Below, piece after piece: positions 47,477 through 57,133 of a DNA stretch of 64,000 nucleotides. Positions within the stretch are counted from its first letter, which is position 1, and each line of letters starts with the position of its first letter. The notes beneath the pieces were generated by a model that was given only the letters and a program-made list of their open reading frames with translations, did no database searches and had not been told where the DNA came from. Made by a program: the position numbers and the translations under genes. The DNA is from Dissophora ornata (lineage: Eukaryota > Mortierellomycota > Mortierellomycetes > Mortierellales > Mortierellaceae), in contig MU616578.1 of assembly GCA_025201705.1 (NCBI GenBank), positions 43,334 through 107,333 of the forward strand, given 5' to 3'.

Positions 47477-49022
47477 ATGACAGGTAAAAGTACTTGACGA
47501 CGCCACCAAATATCTTGAAAAATTGGGTGGTATAGTGATTCTTACAAAGATCGATTTCGTGTTATCTAGAAGAGTTTCAGGGACAAGCTTTCGAAAAAGT
47601 TACAATCCACTGCAGTCAGTTCATCGAACATCAAACACACGAGTGGTCCGGCACTTCCGATGGGGGTATGCCCTGTCGGGCAGCCGACGCTGGTGTTGAG
47701 ATATACTGTCGACACTTTGTGAATACGGAAAATGTTACGTTGTCGGTGGCGCAGGGAAATATTATACGCTCAATGTTCGATACCACGGTAAAAGGCACTT
47801 TGCTAAATTGCATACACATGTTCTCGGCGGAAAAAAAAATGTAACACACATCTGACTATCTGACTCTGGATCACTTTTAGTCAGACTCGCCACCCTTGTG
47901 GTCCATTTATGGCGTTTCAAGAATTGTCACCAAAGGTATCTCGCAAGACCATTGGTGTAAGGTGGTTTTCTCGTCAGATTCCTTTTACTTTCCCGACCAT
48001 GGACGATATCTGGACATTTTATCTCTCCGCATTTTTTTTCTTTTTCGTTTATTGAGCACTGACCCGGCATTATGCCCTGCAGACGGTAGAATCGGTTTTC
48101 AGTCAACGGGCCTACCTTCGCCGCCATTGTACATCACTGGTTCCATCCTCCGTTCAATCACCTTGAACGTCCATTGGACTTCAAAAGACTCCAACAGCCT
48201 CATAATCCGACTCGGCCATGCCGACGACGTCTCAACCACAACGGCAACATCTACGACAGCACCACCTTACTCTGAGAACATGGCCTTGACTTTAGGCGTG
48301 ACCACTGTTCTGCGGAGACTTGGACGCGAATATCCTTTTATTTTCGCACAAAAGGAAAAGATCCAACGATTTCTGAATATAACGCGACATAACAGTGCGT
48401 TGGCCGATGCATTATGTCGCGTTTATGATCGCGCAACGAGTTTGAAAGAGAGGCAGAGCATGAAAGACAGCCTTGAAGTAAATGTTGCACAAGCGCTTCC
48501 TTTTGTGTGAGCATGAGCTTGGACTTTTGAGAGAAATAGTTTTAATGATGTTATTGCTATCGTTGTCATGGCCTTATGTTTTAGAGGATCCGTGTACAGT
48601 TTCCTGGTGTGCCACCGAACGATACCCAGCTACTGCTAAAGTATGCTCTCGAAGGTGTCGCCTACAATTTGATCAAGACAACCACTAGGGAGAAGCGAGC
48701 AAGGAGGGGGGAGGCTAGTATAGAAACGGGTCTGTTGGATAAGGCACGCGATCCAGAACGACCAAAGAAACAGCTGGAGGATGACTACTCTCAGCGCCGC
48801 AACAATGACGAACACTACACGGAAATGCCACGACGCCACATCGAGGGCGAGGAAGAGATGCTCACAACTATAGACATTGCTGTTGAAGACGGTCTGGATG
48901 AATTGGATATAGGTCTGCTCATCACATCCGAAGACTCTGCATTCCCAGAAAGCTGCCTTTCCGATTTTTGTTTTACTTCTTCTGAAGAGGAACAGGATTA
49001 TGCGAGGGATGAAGATGACTGA
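47477..49022 (+). CDS. Conserved-looking protein of unknown function
   Basis: Exons 47477-47483, 47570-47787, 47881-47935, 48083-48504 and 48585-49022 join in phase into 379 residues. I do not recognise the family. The first 330 residues look globular: MTEEFQGQAFEKVTIHCSQF, then NVTLSVAQGNIIRSMFDT, PPLYITGSILRSITLNVHW, VLRRLGREYPFIFAQKEKIQ and RIRVQFPGVPPNDTQLLLKY, alternating strand-like and helical stretches with few low-complexity runs. The end is acidic and Ser/Glu-rich. No signal peptide or membrane segment is seen. The first exon encodes only two codons and a base, so a longer 5' end is possible. The exon 5 donor (GTGTGA) was chosen because it keeps phase; GTGAGC two bases on would break the frame. 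The coding nature is fairly sure; function is open. Confidence 0.65.
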
Positions 49023-49130
49023 GATGGATCATTAGGGACAACTCCCCACGGATGTCATATATGTATAAAAGTCTATGGATATTAGGTTTTGATATGATTT
49101 GCACCTGTTGATGCAGTGACATTGCTTTCA

Positions 49131-49161
<31 letters not shown>

Positions 49162-49219
49162 GCGTCGTCTGGACGATCTTCTACGCCCGTGCCTGTGTTT
49201 TTTGTTTCGCCCTTCATAC
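49023..49219. terminator. Convergent 3' flanks with T and A runs
   Basis: The unknown gene and the membrane RING gene end here facing each other. A T run passes into an A run at about 49131-49160. Cleavage/polyadenylation for both strands is expected; no precise site is claimed. Confidence 0.4.
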
Positions 49220-51774
49220 TCAAATGCCGCGCTTGCATTTTGGACAGAAGGGATTCTTCGTCAGCCATCGGTCGACGCACCCGCGATGAAAGAAGTGGTT
49301 GCAATAAAGGTGTCGTAATTCATCCCCATCTTCGAAATTGAAGAGGCAAATAGCGCACTCCTCATCCACGATTGTTGGATAGTCGTCTACGGGGATTTTG
49401 GGGCATACTCTAGACCTGAAAGCAGCGCTCGTGTTACTCTTGCCATTGTTGCTAGCACTAGTACTGTTGGTACTGCTATTGCTCAAGGAATCGCGGCGCA
49501 TAGGTTGAGGAGGTTGTTGAGACCCAGTCGCGGGCACAGAGATGGATGAAGCAGGCTGTATACAACCTTCGGTATCCAATATCTCCTGCCCAGTTGCGCA
49601 TGGCATAAACGAAGTCGAAGGTGAATCCTGTGGGACTATAGTTGCCATCCAGGGCGCATCGGTAGTTCTCGCTAATGAGGACGATGAGGCTCCAGATCGC
49701 ACTCCTGGAGTACTAGATGTCTTGTTGATGGCATTGCGGTGGCTACCACTGTTTGTCAGCTCCATATTAATGACATGGGAATCGCCAGAGTCTTCCATTT
49801 TATGTTCCCCTGAACTTTTTCCTTGCTGCTCCAAGGAGGAACGTGACGAAAGATCCGAATGAGCATCACGGTCAGCCAGATTAAACGATTTCCCAGGAGT
49901 GGGCGTTGTGTCTCTGATTTCAATTGTGTCCTCCAGCACCTCGACGGTTTCGACAGAAGACTGAAAGTTGAGTCTCTCGGATTTGAAATAATCTTGATCC
50001 ATATTGGCAGTAGAATCAGCAATGTTTGATGAAGTAGCACACTCGGGAGACACAGTCGAGTCCTGGATCTTTGGCTTCCGGAAAATGACGATTGGAATAG
50101 AGGCCATCGCGGGTGTCACTTTGATGTTGTCAGTTCGACCAAACCCGGCACCTCCACCCTCGCCATTCTCTTCGTCCTCTATAGTCCTTTCAACCTGTCG
50201 AAGGTCAGTTGTGTTGGTGACCCCATCGCTCCGGTAGCCACCATTCCTTCGACTAATGGCTCTCCGTCTCGAGAGCCCACACTTTTCCAGGGGCCAAGCC
50301 AAGAAGAAAAAGAGGAAATAAACCACATATAATAAGACCAAGGCGCTGAGCATCATAGACAATAGCGCAAAGAATGGGACCAAGCCCATACAAGAGAACG
50401 CAACAGCCACACCGGTGATCACGGGTGCAGATACCATGTAGTGAGAGGAGCCGTAGAAGAAAACGTAAAAAGACCCAAAGAAGAGCATCGCATACCCATG
50501 CCATGTGAACAAAAGACGCATGCTAAAGGTAATATGATTACGACAAGGACCGAATAGTTAGCATAGAGGTAGGACGAAGGGCGTAGAGTAACAAAATGAG
50601 CTTGAGACGTACTACATGGCTACGCCGTTGTGCCGTTCCTCATCAATGTCCGGATCTGGTTCGACTAGACCCAGCGGTAGACGGTAGAGGGCACGGTCCA
50701 TCATAAGGAAGGAGACGGTCCATTTGCGGAAGACAAAGACGACAAGCAAGACTTTGAGATATGTGCATTCCACGTTCCAGTTGACCACAAGAGCGACGAT
50801 CGCAACAACAGTCTGTTTGCACAAATGAGAATGGGAAATGTATTAATAAATCACTGAGAAGGGAGAGGGGATTGAAGGTCGGCCCGTTGTTCGTGTGGCA
50901 CTGTGAACTCTTAATTTCCCAATCAATCACAGGTCCTGTGCAGCATCCCGTTGTATTTTTATCCTGGCGCATACGTATCTCCCGTTCCGGTTTGACTTAC
51001 ACAAATAAAGCTTGTGAAGAAAGCTGTCGAGAGTGCCCAGCTCATGTTCGAGGTCCTGTCGTGCCAAGCTTTTTTGATCTGTGGAATATACTTCCGCGAG
51101 CGGGTCGTCGTCTGCGGCGGTGTTTCCGAATCTGCAACCGTAGCCTGAGCTGGGGCCTCTGCCACGTGAAGAAAGCCACTGTCGCTCTGCAGTCGTCCTG
51201 CATAGGGATTAGGGAAGACCTGATTTGTGTGCGTATCAACGATGGTTGCGTTCAAGGGGACATCTGCTAGCGGCTCTGGTGCGGTTGGATCGTACGGCCG
51301 CGAGATGTTGCCGATAAGCTCTCGGAAGGGTATCCTGAGGATGTAGTTCAGTGCGCGGAACCAGTAATGGAGCAAGCTTTCAGGTGAGCTTGTGGGTTGT
51401 GCGACTGTGCTCTGGGAAACAGCGAGTGTAGTTGAGGTGATGTATGAATCGATGGCGTGGTTTTCAGGGTGGGGTCTATAGTTTCTGGCAGGGGGCCTCC
51501 ACCAAGGACGAGCAGCAGTTGTATGCCGGGTTGACGTCTGCGGCCTTACGGACGGTCCTCTCTGTTGCTGCGATTGCGGAGGTGGTGGTGGCGGTGGTGG
51601 TGGCGTTGGTAGGGTTGCTGAAGGAGATGGTGTTCCTGGGCGAGCCCCAGGGGGATTTCCAGTGTGGGGTTGTGGTAGCTGAGGTTGTGAGGCAGGCTGT
51701 AAAGACGAGGACGAGGAGGAAGTTGGAGACGACAAGGATGGCTGCACAGCTGGAGAAGGTGCTGGCGTGGCCAT
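49220..51774 (-). CDS. Multi-span membrane RING-H2 protein, probable E3 ubiquitin ligase
   Basis: Exons 51774-51001, 50812-50613 and 50522-49220 join in phase into 758 residues. Residues 1-95 are Ser/Pro/Gln-rich with a Pro run. A conserved block follows (LLHYWFRALNYILRIPFREL). Hydrophobic segments come next: MSWALSTAFFTSFICTVVAI, the stretch after it, YLKVLLVVFVFRKWTVSFLM, and in the last exon YAMLFFGSFYVFFYGSS, APVITGVAVAFSCMG and MLSALVLLYVVYFLFFFLAW. After a long polar loop the protein ends in a RING-H2: CAICLFNFEDGDELRHLYC, NHFFHRGCVDRWL, CPKC. This looks like a membrane-anchored ligase of ER, vacuole or plasma membrane. Its first exon exists twice more downstream as dead copies (see the duplication). 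The start ATG lies in a CACCATGG context. Confidence 0.85.
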
Positions 51775-53496
51775 GGTGATGGGTGATGAGAAACAAAGAA
51801 AAAGAGAAGTACAGGAGATATAAGCAAAGACGTTGTCCGGGGGAGGGGATGGGTGGCGTGTCCGTGAGTGCGATGGGAGTAGACAGAGGAGAACGTGGAT
51901 GGGGGTAGATGGGGGGGAAGGGGGTTGCTCAAGGGATGGTGGGGAAGTGGCGTTACGCAAGAGAAGGGAAAGGGGAAAGGGGAGATGGTCCCTGTCTGGT
52001 GTCGTAACGGCGGAAGAGCGAAGATGCGAAGAGAGACAGGAGAGAGGGGAGAGAGGGAGAGAGGGAAGGAGAGGCTGACGTCTACTTCACTCACCGGCCG
52101 TGGCATGGAGAGGCATGGAGGCGCAGCCCAGTCCCGTTGTGTGTGGATGGTGCGTGGATGCGGGCGGGTGCGACTACGTCGATGCAGTGCACAGAGACTG
52201 GCGTCGACTGTCGAATGGTGTATTGTGCTCTCTTCCGTATTAATAATCTTGGCCGTGAAACAAGACAGGGGTGACAGTGTTGCTCCATCAAATACAGTTC
52301 GCAGTCTCGAATCCAAAAAAGTTTGGCTGTTGAGCTTCGTGGCATTCGCGTCCGCATGACATCCCCGGCATGCATGATAGATCATGCAATAGCAGCCCCA
52401 AGGGTCATCCCTACCCTCCCCCATCCAACACTCCGCGGCACTGTTTGGATCCATCTCGATGTTTGCCTTTTCTATTTTTGCCACTGTTATTTCTCGGGCT
52501 CTGATCTAGTCGTCCTCTCTTCGATGCGTTGATGTCTGCTGCTCAATGGGAAAATGGTCGCCGTTCGTGTTCTCGTGGTCCAGGTCGCGGCATGAGGTCA
52601 TTTCCCTCTGGAGCGGGGTTTTGTGGACGCGACAACGAATTGCATTTTCAATAATTGGACTGCACCCGTGAGCAAAAGCAACCAAACAAACAGGACAGAT
52701 GGATCATGCATAGAACATGGATCCACGCAATTAGAGTTAATGCAATCTTCGGTCCCTTCCCGTTCCCCCTTGTGTTTGCTCTTCCTGCAAGCAGGCATTT
52801 GTTGTGTTGGGGTCAGCTGGCATGACACATCGACTGATTGACGCACGATGATTTTACGCAGACTACACGGCACGCTCACTGTACAACGCAATGTGGCAAT
52901 GTGTACTATTGGGGCGGGATGATTGTGACAATGGTGGCACTGCAGGGCATCAATTGGTTCGGATGCAATGGTCGACGTAATTAACTCTATTTCTTCTTTC
53001 CAGCTACAAACTGAGGCCGTGATCCCTTATTGAGAGCCGTCATCCTTTTTGAGAGAAGGAATACTGCCATCATCGTGTTTGTCTTCTGTTTGCTCAATTA
53101 AAAAAATTTCCTTTATTCCTTCCCCCTGCAACATACAAAAATACAAATGTCTAGCCCCCCATCCATTGCCACAGAGCGAACAAGCCAGCAATGCTTGTAA
53201 CACTACTGTCGATCATCTTCCCTCTTTCCGCTGTCTTCTTCTTTCTTCTATCCCTCACCTTGTCTTCGCCACAACCATTCTACCTTAAATGTGCCACCAT
53301 CTCCCTTCATCGATTTCTCCTTTTCTCCTCTTCCTCGTCCGTTTCCCCCACCCCAATCCCTCTTCCTGGCATCCCTCCCTCTTTCACGCCCCCTCACCGC
53401 TTCATCTTCCCTGCACTTCCGCCTCATCCCTGGCCACCGCTCCTTATCCACACTCATCCCCCCGTCTCCCCTCCTACAAACGACCTGACCTCCATA
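51775..53496. promoter_or_regulatory. Divergent region between membrane RING and F-box/LRR gene 1
   Basis: About 1.7 kb. The part next to the RING start is purine-rich on the plus strand (51780-52080) and the part next to the F-box start is CT-rich (53100-53495), so each gene has its own leader. The middle (52425-52985) is repeated, diverged, at 59222-59832. The open frame running through the CT-rich leader into the F-box gene is not taken as coding, since the conserved ATG in both gene copies is the later one. Confidence 0.5.
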
Positions 53497-55275
53497 ATGA
53501 TGACCACCTCCAAATGGATGAGATCAAACAAGAACAAAAGCAACAACTCTTCTCCCTCATCATCAACACTAGGGACCCTACCTTCCATACATTCTTCCCT
53601 TCTATCCTCCTCTACCGCAGCCCAAAGACCGCAGATCAAGGCCCTCTCCGCTGCTCTCACTATCCCTGAGATCATCCTCTCCATCGCCGCATTCCTCAGT
53701 CGCCCCTCTCTCGTCCACTGCGCTCTTGTCTGCAAGGACTGGCATGTTATCTTCCAGCCTCTCCTCTTCCGTGTCGTCTTAGCCGCAGACTTTGATCGCC
53801 CAGATTTCGTCAGGGCTTTTCAGATTCACACACGTTTCGCCACCTCCATCGAATGGATCCAAGAATCCCGAGTGTTTCCCGCCCCGCCCATGAAGCGCTC
53901 CTGGCGCCGCTTCTTTCGTAGGAAAGGCCCCACCAGACCGATCGCGCAGACCCGAAAGCCTTTTGAGCAACTCGAAAGCAGTCTCATGGCTGGTCAGACG
54001 CCATTATTGGAACAACTCTCGGTTCGGGTCCAGAATCAAGACCCGAACCTCACATTGCGTCTGTCCGCAAGTACCGTCGTCAATCTTCAGATCAGCACAA
54101 GGGGCTACCCAGCAAGAAAACCACGAATGTACATGGAAGATATCCTGCAGGCCTACCCAAACCTGATCAACTTAACTTTAGAGGGACTCTTTACACTAGG
54201 CTCTCATCTGTATAAAGAAGGAGGTCATCTACCGTTCATTCCCCCACTTCCAATGGCAGGAGCGGCGCTGGCCACCGTACCAGCAACGGCAGGTTTGACG
54301 ATCTCCCCACCAGTCCAAGCACCAACTCCGTTGACAGAATTCTCACCTTCGGCAACCTCCATGGCTACTACGAATGTGAAGGGCAAGGGCGTAGTGCGCC
54401 CGTCCTCCATCCAGACGCTAAACCTCCGACTGGTCGACATATCACAGAACTGTCTGATTGCACTATCTGCTCTGCTGCCGAACCTCACAGCGCTTCTGAT
54501 AGAGGAATTCCTTATGCCTGACATGATGATAAGAATTTACCGCTGGACTTGGTCTAGTGAGTTCATTCAGTCCTTGCAATCCGCTTTCCCTCATCTCCAG
54601 AGCCTCCGCCTTGCCTTTCCGTTCGAAAACATCAAGGAGGATACGATCATCGAGATCTTGAAATCATTCCCACTCTTGACGACTGTCGGCTTCAGAAATG
54701 CACATTTCGGAAAACGCGCCATGGAAACGTTGCAAGAGCATTGCAAATACATCGAGTGCCTGGATGTGTCCTTTGCAAATGGAGACCGCGAGCTTAAGGG
54801 TGCACTCTTACGATTTCTGCAAACATGTCCCGGACTACGAGAGCTCGAGGCCGACGGTGTGATTTTTCATCTCGACAAGCCTGTCGACGGTGGCGTAACG
54901 AGGGCGCCATGGGCATGCACTAAGCTAGAAAAGCTAGTTTGTGGATTCCACGGTACCGAGTCGATGATCTTTCAACACCTGTCCCAGTTTCCAATGTTGT
55001 CCCACCTGACGATCGCAAATCCCGCACTGACGATCTCCCCAATCGAGTCGACACTTGCTTGGATGGTAAAGTCGACTAGGATGGAGTATTTCTGGTTCAC
55101 CAATCAGTGTAATCTACCTTTGGACAAGGCTACTATTCGTTGGATGCTGCAGCATTGGCCCAACCTGAAGAAGTTGCACGTTGCCGGAGGAGTAATTGAC
55201 CAAAGAGAGACAGTAAAGCAGTGGTGTCGTGAAGCACAGCGACTGAGCCTCGTTGTGGAATACGATCGAATGTAG
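53497..55275 (+). CDS. F-box protein with LRR-like C-terminal region, copy 1
   Basis: Intronless, 592 residues. The start is the ATG of MMTTSKWMRSNKNKSN, conserved as MMPTPKWKRSNKHKGN in copy 2; the upstream in-frame extension is a CT-rich leader. A Ser-rich stretch leads into the F-box at about 53-105: LTIPEIILSIAAFLSRPSLV, HCALVCKDWHVIFQPLLFRV. Beyond it are irregular leucine-rich repeats (YPNLINLTLEGLFTL, IQTLNLRLVDISQNCLIAL, FPHLQSLRLAFPFEN, FPLLTTVGFRNAHF, IECLDVSFANG, CPGLRELEADGVIF, FPMLSHLTIANPAL, WPNLKKLHVAGGVI), as in SCF substrate receptors. Substrate unknown. The gene ends LSLVVEYDRM. It stands head to head with the membrane RING gene and is duplicated 3.6 kb downstream. Expanded F-box/LRR families are common in Mortierella-type genomes (established in general, not tested here). 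Confidence 0.85.
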   Translation: MMTTSKWMRSNKNKSNNSSPSSSTLGTLPSIHSSLLSSSTAAQRPQIKALSAALTIPEIILSIAAFLSRPSLVHCALVCKDWHVIFQPLLFRVVLAADFDRPDFVRAFQIHTRFATSIEWIQESRVFPAPPMKRSWRRFFRRKGPTRPIAQTRKPFEQLESSLMAGQTPLLEQLSVRVQNQDPNLTLRLSASTVVNLQISTRGYPARKPRMYMEDILQAYPNLINLTLEGLFTLGSHLYKEGGHLPFIPPLPMAGAALATVPATAGLTISPPVQAPTPLTEFSPSATSMATTNVKGKGVVRPSSIQTLNLRLVDISQNCLIALSALLPNLTALLIEEFLMPDMMIRIYRWTWSSEFIQSLQSAFPHLQSLRLAFPFENIKEDTIIEILKSFPLLTTVGFRNAHFGKRAMETLQEHCKYIECLDVSFANGDRELKGALLRFLQTCPGLRELEADGVIFHLDKPVDGGVTRAPWACTKLEKLVCGFHGTESMIFQHLSQFPMLSHLTIANPALTISPIESTLAWMVKSTRMEYFWFTNQCNLPLDKATIRWMLQHWPNLKKLHVAGGVIDQRETVKQWCREAQRLSLVVEYDRM

Positions 55276-55387
55276 ACCATGTAGACGCATGTCCGCAAAC
55301 AAATAACTACACCTAGGCTTCTTGTTTAACGCCGCATTCAAACACCTCTAGTGCAAAATACATTAATAATGATTGCAGTAAAAAAGA

Positions 55388-56345
55388 AGAGATTGAAGGT
55401 GGCGACCGTGCAAGTATTTCGTGTGGTACTGTGAACTCTTAATTTCCAGGTCCTATCCATGCAGCATCCTGTTGTATTTAAATCCTGGCGTATTTATATC
55501 TCCCGCCCTGGTCTGACTTATATAAATAATGCTTGTGAAGAAAGCTGTCGAGAGTGCTCATGTTCGAGGTCCTGTCGCCCCAAGCTTTTTTTGATCTGTG
55601 GAATATAATTCCACGAGCGGGTCGTCGTCTGCGGCGGTGCCGTTTCCGAGTCTGCAACCCCAGCTACGTGAAGAAAGTCACTGTTGCCCTACAGCCCTCT
55701 TGCATAGGGATTGGTGAAGGTCTTATTTGTGTGCGTATCAACGATGGTTACGTTCAAGGGGACATCTGCCAACGGCTCTGGTGCGGTTGGGTCGTATGGC
55801 CGAGAGACGTTGCCGATAAACTCCCGGAAGGGTATCCTGAGGATGTAGTTCAGTGCGCAGAACCAGTAATGGAGCAAGCTTTCAGATGAGCTCGTGGGTT
55901 GTGCGACTGTGCTCTGGGAAACAGCGAGTGTGGTTGAGGTGATGTATGAATCGATGGCGTGGTTTCCAGGGTGGGGTCTATAGTTTCTGGCGGGGGACCT
56001 CCAGCAAGGACGAGTAACAGTTGTATGTCGGGTTGATGTCTGCGGCCGTACGGATGGTCCTCTCTGTTGCTGCGATTGCGGAGGTGGCGGTGGTGGAGGC
56101 GTTGGTAGGGTTGCAGAAGGAGATGGTGTTCCTGGGTGAGCCCCAGAGGGATTTCCAGTGTGGGGTTGTGGTAGCTGAGGTTGTGAGGTAGGCTGTAAAG
56201 ACGAGGACGAAGAGGTAGTTGGAGGCGACAAGGATGGCTGCACAGGTGAAGGAGGTGCTGGCGTGGCGATGGTGATGGGGGATGAGTAACGAGAGAAACG
56301 AGGACAAAAGGAGATGTCAACAAGTTGGGGTGTCCGTGGCAGGAA
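55388..56345 (-). pseudogene. Orphaned, disabled copy of the membrane RING gene first exon
   Basis: Closely matches exon 1 and the flank of the RING gene at 51001-51774, with the same order of motifs (HTGNP, RHTTVTRP, LLHYWFCALNYILRIPFREF, SRPYDPTAPEPLADVPLN). Three disabling changes are directly visible. The start ATG has become ATC (56270-56268). A CAG codon has become TAG at 55691-55689, giving a stop after NPYARGL. The exon 1 splice donor GT has become AT (55521-55520). A small deletion also lies just past the stop. Exons 2 and 3, with the rest of the membrane spans and the RING, are absent downstream on this strand because the duplication edge fell in intron 1. The open frame that remains is a remnant; a non-coding or antisense role cannot be excluded. 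Confidence 0.85.
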
Positions 56346-57133
56346 CGTGGATGGGGTAGTGTGGGGGAAGGAGGGCAAGGGATTGCGGGGAAAGAAGTGG
56401 GAGAGGGAAAGAGAGAGGGAAAGAGAGAGGGAGGAAGGGAAGGGGACAAGTGCGTAGATGCGGGTCGATTCAGACCCGGGTCCCTGTGAAAAGGACAGGG
56501 GCCATGGTCTGATGGTCTTTGGCCATGGTCATGCACGCACTCCTCGACCCGTAAACTCAATGTCTATTTTCGCAATTGGTCCACTTGCTCTTGCTCCGTG
56601 CATCAGAGCTTTCTTTGGCTGGTTCTTTTACCGGACATTGTCCAGTCCAGAGCATTGGTTTAAAAACTGTATTGAACAGAATAGCGTTGCTGCTATCTCA
56701 GTCGCTTTGTCGAATGTATTTGAGAACCACACATTCGCCCACTTGGTGGCTTATTTTAGGATGACAAAAAAAAATCACCTTACACTTCCCACCATCAACG
56801 CGAACCATCACATCATCACATCATCACAAACTGAAATGGGTAAATGAAGTCCAGCAACGCGGGTAGCACCACCCATCCATCCATCTCCTTCTCTCCCTCT
56901 CTTCGCGACCTGCATCCTTCTTGTGTCTGTCCACCTTAAATAGCCCTTCATACACCTTCATCCATCTCTTCTTTTCTCCTCTTCCTTGTCCGCTTCCTCG
57001 ACCCAAACCCTCTTCCCGGCATCCCTCCCTCTTTCACGCCCCCTCACCGCCTCACCTTCCCCGCACTTCCGCCACATCCTTGGCCACTACTCCTGATCCA
57101 CATTCATCCCCCGTCTCCCCTGTCCCGCCCATA
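56346..57133. promoter_or_regulatory. Spacer and leader of F-box/LRR gene 2
   Basis: Begins with purine-rich plus strand left over from the RING leader, then unique-looking sequence (56460-56840), then a CT-rich leader (56870-57130) resembling that of copy 1 (CCTTAAAT.., CTTTTCTCCTCTTCC shared). Confidence 0.5.

Larger units (their letters stand above)
50870..55385. repeat. Segmental duplication unit A (intact)
   Basis: Left edge lies in intron 1 of the membrane RING gene (ATTGAAGGTCGG at about 50872); right edge lies about 110 bases past the F-box/LRR stop. Contents: RING exon 1, its promoter, an intergenic stretch (52080-53180) and F-box/LRR gene 1. Units B and C repeat parts of this order. 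Edges were judged by eye. Confidence 0.75.

Noticed and set aside
47666..47683. 18-base GT..AG segment in the unknown gene, first taken as an intron
   Set aside because: Far too short for a spliceosomal intron and in frame without a stop, so read as coding.
53191..53496. N-terminal extension of F-box/LRR gene 1 with a signal-peptide-like start
   Set aside because: The extension is CT-rich leader. The second copy's matching region and the conserved MMxTxKWxRSNK start argue for the ATG at 53497; a secreted F-box protein would make no sense.
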